A DNA stretch of 64,000 bases from Palsa-504 sp963753225 (GCA_963753225.1 CAVWBQ010000021.1:186001-250000), one strand, 5' to 3'; positions 7,949-20,650 are shown, counted from the stretch's first letter. Numbers and translations: made by a program. The notes: generated by a model from the sequence alone, not told the origin.

Positions 7949-8842
7949 TCACGCCGTGGCAGCTGATTGAGGGGTGCCGGTCTCGGCGGGATCGAGCAGC
8001 CGGCTCTTCAGGTGGCCTAGCGCTCGGGCCAGGAGCCGGGACACGTGCATCTGCGAGATGCCGAGCCGTTCACCGATCTCGGTCTGGGTGAGGTTGCCGT
8101 AGAAGCGCATGACCAGGATGCGCTGCTCGCGCTCGGGCAGTTCCTCCCAGTGCGCGTTAACGGCTTCCATGTCGATGGTGTGAGCGACACCCGGGTCGTC
8201 GTCGCCCAGCATGTCCGCGAGCAGCGCCGGGTCGTCCCGGTCGGACATCGGGGCATCGAGTGAGTAGGTGCTGAACACCAGGTCCGCCTGACGGGCCTCT
8301 TGCATGTCGTCGCGGCTGACACCCAGCCGTTCGGCCAGTTCGGCTTCCTCCGGCGCCCGGCCGAGCTGCTGGGTGAGTTCCTCGGTGGCCTTGCGCAGCG
8401 CGAGCAGGAGTTCCTGGGCGGACCGGCGGACGTGGATCTGCCACCGCTTGTCCCGGAAGTGCCGCTTGATCTCGCCGCTGACGCAGGGTTGCGCGTAGGC
8501 GGAGAGGCTGTCGCCGACCTCGGGGTCGTAGTTGTTTATCGCCTTGAGCAGGCCAACGTACCCGACCTGCATGAGATCTTCTGTGGGTTCGGGGCTGCCG
8601 CGGTACTGCCTGACGCACGAGCGGACCAGCTTCTGGTAGCGGTCCACGAGGATCTCGCAGACGGCGGCGCGCATCTCGCTGTCCCGCGGCAGCGCCCGGA
8701 TCCTGGTGAGCAGGGCATTGTCGGACAGCTCTTTCAGCTCCGCACGCGACCCTGGGTAGATGCTGGCGTCAGGGGCGGTGTCGAGGCCCGTGGCGTCGGC
8801 GGCGGCGGCCGCCGCCGGCTTACGAAGGGTTCCCCTCGTCAA
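7949..8842 (-). CDS. SigB/SigF/SigG-family RNA polymerase sigma factor
   Basis: A 297-residue group 3 sigma factor of the general-stress type. Regions 2 (LVDRYQKLVRSCVRQY, then DLMQVGYVGLLKAINNYDPE), 3 (HVRRSAQELLLALRKATEEL) and 4 (LPEREQRILVMRFYGNLTQT, EIGERLGISQMHVSRLLARAL) are complete. The N-terminal 35 residues are a variable low-complexity extension. Such sigma factors are held by HATPase anti-sigma factors and freed by STAS proteins; both kinds occur at 19.3-20.3 kb. A SigB-type promoter-like sequence lies about 45-65 bp upstream, suggesting autoregulation. The DUF6458 gene follows closely. Confidence 0.92.
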   Translation of the reverse strand: MTRGTLRKPAAAAAADATGLDTAPDASIYPGSRAELKELSDNALLTRIRALPRDSEMRAAVCEILVDRYQKLVRSCVRQYRGSPEPTEDLMQVGYVGLLKAINNYDPEVGDSLSAYAQPCVSGEIKRHFRDKRWQIHVRRSAQELLLALRKATEELTQQLGRAPEEAELAERLGVSRDDMQEARQADLVFSTYSLDAPMSDRDDPALLADMLGDDDPGVAHTIDMEAVNAHWEELPEREQRILVMRFYGNLTQTEIGERLGISQMHVSRLLARALGHLKSRLLDPAETGTPQSAATA

Positions 8843-8884
8843 GGTGGCCTCCTAGGACCCTTGGGAATTACGGACGAGTACGGT

Positions 8885-8908
8885 GTGCCCGGCCCAAGGC
8901 GAATAAAC
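8885..8908 (-). promoter_or_regulatory. Candidate SigB/SigF-type promoter of the sigma-factor gene
   Basis: Read on the minus strand, GTTT (8905-8908) is followed after 14 bases by GGGCAC (8885-8890). Stress sigma promoters of this group are GTTT, a 14-17 base spacer and GGGTAT-like, so the match is good but not perfect. It lies 43-66 bp upstream of the sigma gene start. Autoregulation is an inference. Confidence 0.4.
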
Positions 8909-9105
8909 GTATGGCGATGTGATGCTCGTCACAATCAGCGCGGGTGAGGGTTGAAAATTCTCCTTCGGAGGTGTAGTTGGCGGTCCGGTGGGAAGCGGAC
9001 GGAGCACTGCCAGCACAGCTCAGCAACCGGGCAAGCCGCCATGGGTGGGAGTGGCCGTGTGGGCGCAGACATGACAGCAGCTCAGGACCCATGCGAGGAC
9101 ACGCG

Positions 9106-9393
9106 ATGAGTGCGACTGGGAGCACCGTGAACTGGCGGGCGGCGGGTGCCTGCCTGTCCGCTGATCCCGATCTGTTCTTCCCTATCTCCCCGGCCGGCCC
9201 GGCGGAACGGCAGATCGCCCGGGCCAAGAAGATCTGCGCCGGGTGCGGCGTGCGCCGTGAATGCCTGGAGTTCGCGCTCAGCCACGAGCAGGTCTACGGC
9301 ATCTGGGGCGGCACCACCCCGGAAGACCGGCAGCGGGAACGCCGCCGCAAGCGGCGCGCGGCCGCCGCCGCCGCGCGCCGGGTCGCGGCCTAG
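9106..9393 (+). CDS. WhiB-family iron-sulfur transcription factor
   Basis: A 95-residue WhiB-like protein, an actinobacterial [4Fe-4S] regulator that binds the housekeeping sigma factor and responds to redox signals or NO. The four cluster cysteines are present: Cys in GACLSADPDLFFP, then CAGC and REC in the ICAGCGVRRECLEFAL motif. The GIWGG turn and the Lys/Arg-rich C-terminal tail (RERRRKRR) are standard. ATG 9106 has GAGGAC upstream; a longer reading from 8977 adds an unlikely N-terminus. It is divergent from the sigma-factor gene and convergent with the large kinase gene. The subgroup is not assigned. Confidence 0.9.
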   Translation: MSATGSTVNWRAAGACLSADPDLFFPISPAGPAERQIARAKKICAGCGVRRECLEFALSHEQVYGIWGGTTPEDRQRERRRKRRAAAAAARRVAA

Positions 9394-9409
9394 CGTCGCG
9401 GCCTAGCGT

Positions 9410-9433
9410 GGCCGAGGCCTCCGGCCCCGGGCC

Positions 9434-9439
<6 letters not shown>
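9410..9439. terminator. Hairpin between whiB-like and hybrid-kinase genes
   Basis: GGCCGAGGCC (9410-9419) and GGCCTCAGCC (9430-9439) form a stem with one mismatch between two convergent genes and can serve both directions. Just before it, GTCGCGGCCTAGC is repeated in tandem (9382-9394 and 9395-9407), duplicating the whiB stop codon. No T-run follows. Confidence 0.5.
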
Positions 9440-13456
<4,017 letters not shown>

Positions 13457-13625
13457 GCGCTCCCATCAGCTGCGGCGCACGCGGGCAGACGCGCGTTCGG
13501 CACGGTCGTGCGATCTATACCGATGGTAGACCGGAAGTAACTATCATGGGCCGGACACACTTCTAAGCAGCGCAAGTGCCGGGAATGCCCGCTTCGGGGG
13601 AAGCGGGTGACGCTGGGGGAGGCGG

Positions 13626-15965
13626 GTGATCGTGGCGGACCGTGATGACGACATGCTGCGCCTGATCACCGTCGTCGACCACCAGCGCCGCGAGCTGGAT
13701 AGCATCCGCGCCTCCGCGGCCCAGGAGTCCGTCGTCGCGATGGCCAGGGGCGCGCTGATGGAGCGGCTCGGCCTGTCCTCGGCCGAGGCGACGGTGCAGC
13801 TCGCCGAGTTGTCCGCGGCGACCGAGATCCCGCTGGCCGAGATGGCCGCCGCGGTGCTGGCCGAACCGGGCAGCGGCGTCCCGCCAGGGAGCCGCCCCGC
13901 GCCCGCGTCCAGGTCCGTGGCGCTGCTCGCCGAGGCGGCCGCCGAACTGGCCGCCGACGGCACCGAACTGGCCGGCACCCTGGCCGCGCAGCTCATGGAC
14001 CCGCTCGGCGCGGCCGCGGTGGTGGTCTGGCTGCTCGAGGCGGACGGGACGCTCGTGCTGCTCGGCGAGCAGGGCCTGACCCGCGGCGAGGTCGCGCGCT
14101 GGCGGCACATCCCGCCGCAGCTGGACTGCCCGGCCCAGCGGGTCGCCCGCGGCGCCGCCGACCTGTGGTGGAGCAAAGGCCGCCAGGACACCGACCCGGC
14201 CCCGGCGGCCGGCGTCCCGGAAGGCGCCCGCGCGGTGCTCGCGTTGCGCGAGCGCAGCGGCGGGCTGCTCGGCGTGATGGAGGTCAGCTGGCCGGGATCC
14301 ATGGCCTTCACCGCCGAGGTCCGCCAGCACCTGTCCTCGCTGGCGGCCGGCTGCGCCCGGGTGATCGCGGCCCGGCTGGCGCACGGCGACCTGGCCGCCG
14401 CGCATCCCAAGGAGGCGGTCTACACCCTGCTCGACGGCCTGGCCGAGTCGGTGCTCGTGGTCCGGGCCATCAGGGACGCCCACGGCGAGCTGACCGACTT
14501 CAGCATCGAGCACGTCAGCCCCGCCTTCCGCGACCCGGCCGGCCGGGCCGACATCGACCTGACCAGGCTCACCCTGCTCGAGGCCTACCCGGCCAGCGTG
14601 GCCGGCTCGGGCCTGTTCGCCCGGGCCAGGCAGATCCTGGCGGACGGGGCGGCCCAGTACGTCCCCGGCCCGCTGCGCGAGTCGCTGGCCAGCGGGCTGC
14701 CGGTGAACGAGGCCGAATCCGGTGACGTGGCCCTGGCCGGCCTGCGGGCGGCCAGGTTCTTCGACGGCGTGATCTTCACCTGGCACGGGGACTCCTCCGC
14801 CGATGGCCTGGGCGCGGTCCTGGGTCACGCGCAGCGGCTGGGCCGCCTCGGCGGCTGGGAGGAGAACCTCGTCACCGGCACCGTGCGCTGGACCGACTCC
14901 GCGTTCGGCCTGTTCGGCCTGACGCCCCGCCCGGGTGCGGAGATATCGCTGGCCGATCTGCCCAGCTACGTGATCGCGGCCGACAAGCCGGTGGTGAAGC
15001 GCTTCCGGCAGCGGCTGCCGGAACAGCGGGACGCCCTGACCGTGACCTTCCGGGTGGTCCACCCCGACGACAGGAGCATCCGCCAGATCCGCGTGTTCGC
15101 CGAGCCGGTCACCGACGCGGCCGGCGCGGTGGTGGCGCTGCGCGGGGCCTTCCAGGACATCTCGGCGCATTACCACACGCAGGTGGCCCTGGCCGCCACC
15201 CGTGACCAGCTCGCCGACACCGAGCAGCGCGTCGCCGAGGAGCACCTGCTGGCGCTGCGGCTGCAGCAGGCCATCATGCCGCCGGACGAGCAGCCGGTGG
15301 AAGCGGCCGGGATCGACGTCGCGGTCCGCTACCGGCCGGTCGGCGAGGGGCACCTGGTCGGCGGTGACTGGTATGACACGCTGCTGCTGCCCAGCCAGGA
15401 CGTGCTGCTGGTGGTCGGCGACGTGGCCGGGCACGGCATCGACGCGGTGACCGGGATGGTGGCGGCCCGCAACTCGCTGCGCGCGCTGGCCATCACCGGG
15501 TCCGGCCCGGCCGAATTGCTCCGGATGCTCAACGGCGTCATGTGCGAGCTCACCTCGGGGGTGGTCGGAACGGTCGTGTGCGGGCTCTACAACCCCGGTA
15601 CCAGCGTGCTGCGCTGGGCTCGCGCCGGGCACCTGCCGCCGGTGCTGGTGCGCGGCCGGACCGCCTGCCAGCTCCCGCTGCCCGGCGGGGTGCTGCTCGG
15701 CATGGACCCGGACGCGACGTACGAGGAAGCCACCCAGCCGCTGGAGCCGGGCGACACGCTGCTGCTGTTCACCGACGGCCTGATCGAGCGGCGCGGGGAG
15801 TCCATCGTCGACGTGCTCGACGAGTTCGTCACGACCGTGGCCCCGGTCCCTCGAAGCCCGGCGGCGCCTGAGCCGACCGCGGCCGCGCAGGCCGACCGGA
15901 TCCTCGCCACCGCGTTCTCCGACACCGACGACGACGCCTGCCTGGTGGCGGTGCGCATCCGCTGA
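13626..15965 (+). CDS. GAF/PAS-domain SpoIIE-type PP2C phosphatase
   Basis: A 779-residue serine/threonine phosphatase of the RsbU/SpoIIE type, which dephosphorylates STAS proteins and so frees sigma factors. The order is: an ANTAR-like helical segment (about residues 13-70, ESVVAMARGALMERLGLSSA), a GAF-like domain (95-255), two PAS-like domains (265-390 and 395-530), a short coiled coil and the phosphatase domain (550-779). Metal ligands appear in VGGDWYDT (Asp581), VGDVAGHGIDA and LFTDGLIERR, and a final SDTDDDACLVAV. It is divergent from the multi-HAMP kinase, 169 bp apart, and is a natural partner for the STAS/HATPase pair at 19.3 kb, although that link is inferred. Confidence 0.88.
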   Translation: MIVADRDDDMLRLITVVDHQRRELDSIRASAAQESVVAMARGALMERLGLSSAEATVQLAELSAATEIPLAEMAAAVLAEPGSGVPPGSRPAPASRSVALLAEAAAELAADGTELAGTLAAQLMDPLGAAAVVVWLLEADGTLVLLGEQGLTRGEVARWRHIPPQLDCPAQRVARGAADLWWSKGRQDTDPAPAAGVPEGARAVLALRERSGGLLGVMEVSWPGSMAFTAEVRQHLSSLAAGCARVIAARLAHGDLAAAHPKEAVYTLLDGLAESVLVVRAIRDAHGELTDFSIEHVSPAFRDPAGRADIDLTRLTLLEAYPASVAGSGLFARARQILADGAAQYVPGPLRESLASGLPVNEAESGDVALAGLRAARFFDGVIFTWHGDSSADGLGAVLGHAQRLGRLGGWEENLVTGTVRWTDSAFGLFGLTPRPGAEISLADLPSYVIAADKPVVKRFRQRLPEQRDALTVTFRVVHPDDRSIRQIRVFAEPVTDAAGAVVALRGAFQDISAHYHTQVALAATRDQLADTEQRVAEEHLLALRLQQAIMPPDEQPVEAAGIDVAVRYRPVGEGHLVGGDWYDTLLLPSQDVLLVVGDVAGHGIDAVTGMVAARNSLRALAITGSGPAELLRMLNGVMCELTSGVVGTVVCGLYNPGTSVLRWARAGHLPPVLVRGRTACQLPLPGGVLLGMDPDATYEEATQPLEPGDTLLLFTDGLIERRGESIVDVLDEFVTTVAPVPRSPAAPEPTAAAQADRILATAFSDTDDDACLVAVRIR

Positions 15966-15990
15966 TGTTTGATCGCGCCGTACGCAGCAA

Positions 15991-16182
15991 GTTACCGGCG
16001 CGGGTGACGCGTTCACCGCCGGCCTGATCATGGCCCTGGCCCATGGCGGCGGCCCGCAGCGCGCCGCGCGGCTGGCGGTCGCCGCGGCCGGCGCTACGGT
16101 CGGGCACGCGGGCGGCAGGCCCTCGCTGACCCCGAAGGCGGTGCAGGACCAGCTCACCCTGCTGGCCGAGAGCATGGCCTGA
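15991..16182 (+). pseudogene. 3' remnant of a PfkB-family carbohydrate kinase gene
   Basis: This frame, opened by a TGA at 15970, encodes VTGAGDAFTAGLIMALAHG and then a tail ending GHAGGRPSLTP...LLAESMA before a stop at 16180-16182. The TGAGDAF segment is the catalytic-base and anion-hole motif near the C-terminus of ribokinase/PfkB sugar kinases. Only about 63 residues remain; the N-terminal four fifths of the enzyme are absent, and the remnant begins 25 bp after the stop of the phosphatase gene. It appears to be a decapitated gene. Confidence 0.75.
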
Positions 16183-16297
16183 CCTTGCCCCGGTGAACGC
16201 CACCCGCTCCCATTGAGGTGTGGACCTGCCCGATCAGGGGCAGGGGCCCAACGTCGGGCGCCGCGGCGACGCCGCCGCGCGTCGGAAGGAGGACAGC

Positions 16298-17683
16298 GTG
16301 GCGATCGCGACCGTAAACCCTGCCACCGGGCAGACCGTGAAGACCTACGACGAGATGAGCGAGGCCGACGTCGAGCGGTGCCTGGGCGCCGCGGCGGCGG
16401 CCAGCGACAGCTACCGCCTGACCAGCTTCGCCGAACGGGCCGGATGGATGCGCCGGGCGGCGGCGATCCTGGACGAGGAGCAGGATCAGATCGCGGCCAT
16501 GATGACCACCGAGATGGGCAAGACCCTGGCCGCGGCCCGCCAGGAGGTCGCCAAGTGCGCAACCGCCTGCCGTTACTACGCCGAGCACGCCGAACGGTTC
16601 CTGGCCGACGAACCCGCCGACGCCGGAGCCGTCGGCGCGCGGAACGCCTACGTCAGGTATCAGCCGCTCGGGCCGGTCCTGGCCATCATGCCGTGGAACT
16701 TCCCGCTCTGGCAGGCGATGCGGTTCGCCGTCCCCGCGCTGATGGCGGGCAACGTGGGGCTGCTCAAGCATGCCTCGAACGTGCCGCAGACCGCCCTGTT
16801 CATGCAGGACCTGTTCAGCCGGGCCGGGTTCCCCGCGGGAACCTTCCAGACCCTGCTCGTCGGCTCGGGACGGGTCGAGGCGATCCTGCGCGACCGCCGG
16901 GTGATGGCTGCGACGCTGACCGGGTCCACACCTGCCGGAGCGTCGGTGGCGGCCATCGCCGGGAGCGAGATCAAGAAGGTCGTGCTCGAACTGGGCGGCA
17001 GTGACCCGTTCGTGGTCATGCCGTCGGCCGACCTGCCCAGGGCGGCCGAGGTCGCCGCGTTCGCGCGCCTGCTGAACAACGGCCAGTCCTGCATCGCGGC
17101 CAAGCGCTTCATCGTCCACGACGCGGTCTACGACGAGTTCGCGCGCCTGTTCACCGGGCAGATGTCGGCCAAGACCGTAGGCGACCCGATGCTGGACGGC
17201 ACCGACGTCGGCCCGCTCGCCTCCGAGCAGCAGCGCGACGACGTCGAGCATCTCGTCGCCGACGCGGTGGCCAAGGGCGCGCGGGCGCTGTGCGGCGGTG
17301 CCGCCCCCGAGGGATCCGGCTTCTACTACCCGCCGACCGTGCTGGCCGGAATCACCCCGGACATGCGCGTGCACACCGAGGAGGTGTTCGGCCCGGTGGC
17401 CACGCTCTACCGCGTCCCTGACATCGACGCCGCGATCGACCTGGCCAACGTCACCGAGTTCGGCCTCGGGGCCAACGCCTGGACCGAAGACGAGGCCGAA
17501 CGGGCCCGGTTCATCCGCGACCTGGACGCCGGGATGGTCTTCGTCAACGGCAACGTCACCTCGTACCCCCAGCTGCCCTTCGGCGGAGTCAAGACCTCGG
17601 GCCACGGCCGTGAGCTCTACGTCCAGGGCATCCGCGAGTTCTGCAACACCAAGTCGGTCTGGATCGGCGCCCCCCGCGGCTGA
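16298..17683 (+). CDS. gabD: NAD(P)-dependent succinate-semialdehyde dehydrogenase
   Basis: A 461-residue aldehyde dehydrogenase closest in pattern to actinobacterial GabD1 (NPATGQTVKTYDEM start, length near 460). It would oxidise succinate semialdehyde to succinate. The catalytic residues are Glu231 in LELGGSDPF and Cys265 in NNGQSCIAAKRF; MPWNFPLWQ and EEVFGPV are present. The start is GTG 16298 with GGAAGGAGG (16284-16292) directly upstream. It stands alone, preceded by the PfkB remnant and followed by a hairpin. Other short-chain semialdehydes are possible substrates. Confidence 0.85.
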   Translation: MAIATVNPATGQTVKTYDEMSEADVERCLGAAAAASDSYRLTSFAERAGWMRRAAAILDEEQDQIAAMMTTEMGKTLAAARQEVAKCATACRYYAEHAERFLADEPADAGAVGARNAYVRYQPLGPVLAIMPWNFPLWQAMRFAVPALMAGNVGLLKHASNVPQTALFMQDLFSRAGFPAGTFQTLLVGSGRVEAILRDRRVMAATLTGSTPAGASVAAIAGSEIKKVVLELGGSDPFVVMPSADLPRAAEVAAFARLLNNGQSCIAAKRFIVHDAVYDEFARLFTGQMSAKTVGDPMLDGTDVGPLASEQQRDDVEHLVADAVAKGARALCGGAAPEGSGFYYPPTVLAGITPDMRVHTEEVFGPVATLYRVPDIDAAIDLANVTEFGLGANAWTEDEAERARFIRDLDAGMVFVNGNVTSYPQLPFGGVKTSGHGRELYVQGIREFCNTKSVWIGAPRG

Positions 17684-17736
17684 CCGTCGGCGCGCGATCG
17701 CCCAGCGCGGACCGGAACGGCCGCAGACAACCGAGA

Positions 17737-17762
17737 GCCCGGGAAGCTCGCGCTTCCCGGGC
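17737..17762. terminator. Bidirectional hairpin after gabD
   Basis: A perfect 10-bp stem, GCCCGGGAAG (17737-17746) and CTTCCCGGGC (17753-17762), with a 6-base loop, 53 bp after the gabD stop and between two convergent genes. No clear T-run follows, as is common in high-GC genomes. Confidence 0.65.
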
Positions 17763-17824
17763 CTCAGCTAGGACGCCTGCGGGGGGGATACAGGCTCCTG
17801 GTTCTAGTTTTACGCCTTTTACGG

Positions 17825-17930
17825 CGCCTGGGTGGTCTCGCGGTGCTAAACCGCGACAAGTTTCCGCAAAGATTTTTCCGCGATCTACGCCGCCTGGGTC
17901 GTCACGCGATCGTAAACCGCGAGAGTTTCC
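17825..17930. repeat. Duplicated 3' end of the glycosyltransferase gene
   Basis: The last 40 bases of the glycosyltransferase coding region and stop (17891-17930) reappear as a diverged copy at 17825-17865, beyond the stop codon. Both share CGCCTGGGT, GTC, CGCG, TAAACCGCG and GTTTCC blocks in order, with about seven differences and one single-base gap. The outer copy is a non-functional relic, either of a tandem duplication or of an older gene end. Confidence 0.6.
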
Positions 17931-19114
17931 CCGGCGATGCGGTCCCAGGAGTACCTCGACCGAACCCGGTCAACCGCGGCCACCCCGTACGCCTCGATCA
18001 GCATCGGGTGCGCGAGCAGCTGGCGGATCCGCTGCGCCAGCAGGGCCGGCCGGTCCGGCGGCATGATGATGCCTGTCGTCCCGTCCACCACGGCGTCCAT
18101 GTGCCCGCCGACCGGGGGAGCGATGACCGGCGTGCCGCACGCCATCGCCTGCAGCGAGGTCGTGCCGGACGGCTCGTACTGGCAGGTGCTGATGACCAGG
18201 TCGGCGGAGCGCAGTAGCGCCGGCATGGCGGCGTACTCCACCTCGCCGGTGAAGATCACCCGGTCGGTGATGCCCAGCGTGGCCGCGAACTTGGCCAGCT
18301 TGACGTAGTTGTCGTCCTTGGGCAGGTCGGCCTCGGCCGGTCCGCCGACGACCAGCAGTTCCGCGCCGGGGACCTTGGTCAGCGCCCGCATCAGCGTCTC
18401 GAGCGGCTTGCGCTGGGTCAGGTCCGCCGAGGTGAGCAGCCGCGGCCGGCCGTTCCGCTTGGCCACCGGTCCTTCGGGGGTGAACAGGTCGGTGTCGACG
18501 CCCCACGGCACGATCCGGATCGAGGAGCGGTGCACGCCCAGGCTGGCCAGGTCGGAGACCTCGGCGGAGTTGGTCGCGACCACCGCGGTGGCGCTGCGGC
18601 CGATGGCCGGCTCGAGCCTGATCCGCGCCGCGGACGCGCCGTCCGCCTTCACCGCGCCGGGCTGATCCCGGAAGCCCGCGGCGGCCCGCCGCTCGGCGAC
18701 GCTGAGCGAGCTGAACTCCTGGACGACCGGGATGCCGAGGTCGCGCGCGGCGGCCAGCGCGGCCAGCCCGCTGGTCCACGCCAGCGCATGCACGACGTCC
18801 GGGCGGTCGCTCTGCCAGAGGCTGCGCAGCGGGCCGCTGAAGGCGGGCACCCGCTCGAGCATGTCCGCGTCCCCGGGTTCGGTGGCGGTCTCCGGCACCG
18901 GGCAGGCGCTGATGTGCTCGACCCGGACCCCGGCGTGCAGTTCGGCCTGGTCGGGCAGGTCGGCCAGGTTCTTCTGGGCGTAGACGGTGACCTGGTGTCC
19001 CTGTCCGGCGAGCTTGCGGGTGAGCTCACTGAGCCCGATGTCGTCACGGTCAGGGCCTGAGCCCGTGCGGGGATGCAGCGGCGTCGCGTTCTGGGCTACT
19101 AGGGCGATCTTCAT
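17885..19114 (-). CDS. Glycosyltransferase family 4 (GT-B fold)
   Basis: A 409-residue retaining glycosyltransferase. The N-terminal Rossmann half begins MKIALVAQNATPLHP and contains GQGHQVTVYAQKN and PDVVHALAWTSGL; the C-terminal half has IVPWGVDTDLFTP and the sugar-nucleotide-binding region YEPSGTTSLQAMACGTPVIA with the EPS...E motif, followed by GGHMDAVVDG. The start at ATG 19114 is preferred (GAGAGAGG upstream); longer readings add 46 non-conserved residues. Such enzymes make phosphatidylinositol mannosides, mycothiol precursors or exopolysaccharide; the substrate cannot be told. It is monocistronic. Confidence 0.85.
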   Translation of the reverse strand: MKIALVAQNATPLHPRTGSGPDRDDIGLSELTRKLAGQGHQVTVYAQKNLADLPDQAELHAGVRVEHISACPVPETATEPGDADMLERVPAFSGPLRSLWQSDRPDVVHALAWTSGLAALAAARDLGIPVVQEFSSLSVAERRAAAGFRDQPGAVKADGASAARIRLEPAIGRSATAVVATNSAEVSDLASLGVHRSSIRIVPWGVDTDLFTPEGPVAKRNGRPRLLTSADLTQRKPLETLMRALTKVPGAELLVVGGPAEADLPKDDNYVKLAKFAATLGITDRVIFTGEVEYAAMPALLRSADLVISTCQYEPSGTTSLQAMACGTPVIAPPVGGHMDAVVDGTTGIIMPPDRPALLAQRIRQLLAHPMLIEAYGVAAVDRVRSRYSWDRIAGETLAVYDRVTTQAA

Positions 19115-19169
19115 GGGGGCCTCTCTCGCTTCGAACCTCGTCACGGTGTTCGCTAGCGAGAGACGGAAA

Positions 19170-19240
19170 AGTGGTGCCCGATCTGCGCGCTCCGCGAAAC
19201 ACCATTTCGCGTTGAGCGTGCCTGCGTCGTAGGCACCACT
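19170..19240. repeat. Spaced 9-bp inverted repeat upstream of the glycosyltransferase gene
   Basis: AGTGGTGCC (19170-19178) and GGCACCACT (19232-19240) are perfect inverted copies 53 bp apart in the gap between the STAS gene and the glycosyltransferase start. They may be a looped regulator-binding pair or a chance match. No other feature was seen in this gap. Confidence 0.3.
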
Positions 19241-19339
19241 AGGAAAGAGCATATCCCATCGCGCGAGATTGCAAACCCCCTGTCGCCGGCAAGCCTCGCC
19301 GGCGTGTCGTCGCGACGTTGTTTTCGCAGCTAGGAAGGT

Positions 19340-19690
19340 TCAGCCTGCCGCGGCTTCCGCCACGCTGCCGAACACGGGAATCAGCCGGTCGGCCGTGGTC
19401 AGCCGCAGGATCTTGGCCACCGCGGGCTGCGGGGACACCAGTGCCAGGACGCTGCCCTGCCGGTCGAGCGAGCGGTTTACCCGCAGCAGCGCGTGCAGCG
19501 CCGAGGAGTCCATGAAGCGGAGTCCGGACAAGTCGATGATCAGCGTGCGTGGTTGCTGCGACACCTCTTCGTCCAGCAGGCGGCGCAACTCGTCCGTATT
19601 CGTCACGTCGGCCTCGCCGGCGATCTCCACCAGCGTGTAAGGCTCGCCAGCGGACTCCCGGGCCGTCACAGAGACCGTCAGCAGATCCAC
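19340..19690 (-). CDS. STAS-domain anti-sigma factor antagonist
   Basis: About 116 residues, essentially one STAS domain. Family hallmarks: TLVEIAGEADVTN, LIIDLSGLRFMDSSALHALL with the phosphorylatable serine in MDSSA, then SVLALVSPQPAVAKIL and IPVFGSVAEA. Unphosphorylated STAS proteins bind the HATPase anti-sigma kinase and release the sigma factor. The start is uncertain: GTG 19690 (VDLLTVSV) is preferred over an upstream TTG at 19708. It follows the HATPase gene on the same strand after a short gap, so the two probably form an operon and a partner-switch module. Confidence 0.85.
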   Translation of the reverse strand: MDLLTVSVTARESAGEPYTLVEIAGEADVTNTDELRRLLDEEVSQQPRTLIIDLSGLRFMDSSALHALLRVNRSLDRQGSVLALVSPQPAVAKILRLTTADRLIPVFGSVAEAAAG

Positions 19691-19752
19691 GCACTTGTTG
19701 TACCACAAGGCGGATGGCAGCGGGATACGCCCGGCAGGTCAGTCCTCCCGGG

Positions 19753-20265
19753 TCACTGACCTGCGCCGCGCCGGGGCAGGTTCATGTGCAGCCTGATCGT
19801 CGTGCCGGTCTCGCCTGACTGCATTTCCACCTGGTCACAGACCTGGTTGACGATCCAGAGCCCGTGTCCGCCCAGGGCGTCGAGGGACGGCTCGCGCCGC
19901 CCGGCCATGGGGTCGGTGATGACCCCCTCGTCGTGGATCTGGCAGACGATCTCCTTCGCGTCGTACCAGATCTTCAGGCTGCCCGGGGACTTGGCGTGCT
20001 TGATCGTATTGGCCGCCACCTCGCTGACCGCCAGCGTGAGGTCGATGGCGCGGGCCTCCGCCAGCCCGGCCTCGAGCGCGTACCGGTGCACGACGGCCCG
20101 GATCGCGGCCAGGTCAGTGGTGTACGTGTACGACATGGGATCATCAGGGTCCGGCGAGGGGAGCGGGGGCACGGGACCATCGCCGTCCGGCCGGGGAACC
20201 GGCTGACGGGTAGGCGCTTGGAGTCCCGCAGGTTCGCGCCGCGCGGTCTTGCCATCCCGGGCCAT
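19753..20265 (-). CDS. HATPase-fold anti-sigma factor / serine kinase (RsbW-like)
   Basis: A 170-residue GHKL ATPase. After a Pro-rich 40-residue N-terminus comes the fold with N-box DLTLAVSEVAANTIKHA, G1 box QIHDEGVITDP and G2 box LGGHGLWIVNQVCDQVEM, as in RsbW/SpoIIAB-like proteins that bind sigma factors and phosphorylate STAS antagonists. ATG 20265 (MARDGK...) is the likely start; MSYTYTTDLAA further in is an alternative. It lies upstream of the STAS gene on the same strand. The SigB/F-type sigma factor at 7949 and the PP2C phosphatase at 13626 could be its partners. Confidence 0.82.
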   Translation of the reverse strand: MARDGKTARREPAGLQAPTRQPVPRPDGDGPVPPLPSPDPDDPMSYTYTTDLAAIRAVVHRYALEAGLAEARAIDLTLAVSEVAANTIKHAKSPGSLKIWYDAKEIVCQIHDEGVITDPMAGRREPSLDALGGHGLWIVNQVCDQVEMQSGETGTTIRLHMNLPRRGAGQ

Positions 20266-20452
20266 CAGCAGACACGATACACCGGCGCGGGAAACGCTTC
20301 GCCAGGATGTGCCCCGTTGCGCGGAATGCCCAATCCGCCGGACATTCGACGCTGCGTTCACGTGTATCCGCCGTCGGTGGGGTAGACGTAGAAACGTCCA
20401 GCGTCCGCAGCTCTTCGGAGAAGTAGGAGCTGCCCGTCCTTCGGAGGTAAAA

Positions 20453-20650
20453 ATGCGAGTCGGAGGGCTCATTGTGCTGATATGGCTGGTCATCGGTGCG
20501 ATAGCGGCCGGCCAGCGCGGATATTACGGCTCGTCGCCGGACAACTGCGCCCACGCCGGAAACATCATCGCCACGATCGCGGCCGGCCCGCTCAACTACG
20601 TGGGCGTCAACCCGAAGATTTCCTGCCATTTGCCTTCCCCGAGCAGCTGA
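20453..20650 (+). CDS. Small one-helix membrane protein (paralogue of 25894-26100)
   Basis: A 65-residue protein with a strong GGAGG ribosome-binding site (20443-20447) before ATG 20453. Residues 4-20 form a membrane helix (GGLIVLIWLVIGAIAAG), followed by QRGYY, a Cys in DNCAHAGN, a hydrophobic stretch IIATIAAGPLNYVGVNP and a second Cys in KISC. A second gene in this window encodes a close relative with the same helix, QRGYF, two cysteines and AGPLNY(V/L)G(V/F)NP. The cysteines may pair outside the membrane. Function unknown; similar small actinobacterial proteins exist as uncharacterised proteins. Confidence 0.75.
   Translation: MRVGGLIVLIWLVIGAIAAGQRGYYGSSPDNCAHAGNIIATIAAGPLNYVGVNPKISCHLPSPSS

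Noticed and set aside
13563..16562. A 999-residue open frame opposite the phosphatase and gabD genes
   Set aside because: It crosses two well-supported genes on the other strand and has a random Arg/Gly/His-rich composition.
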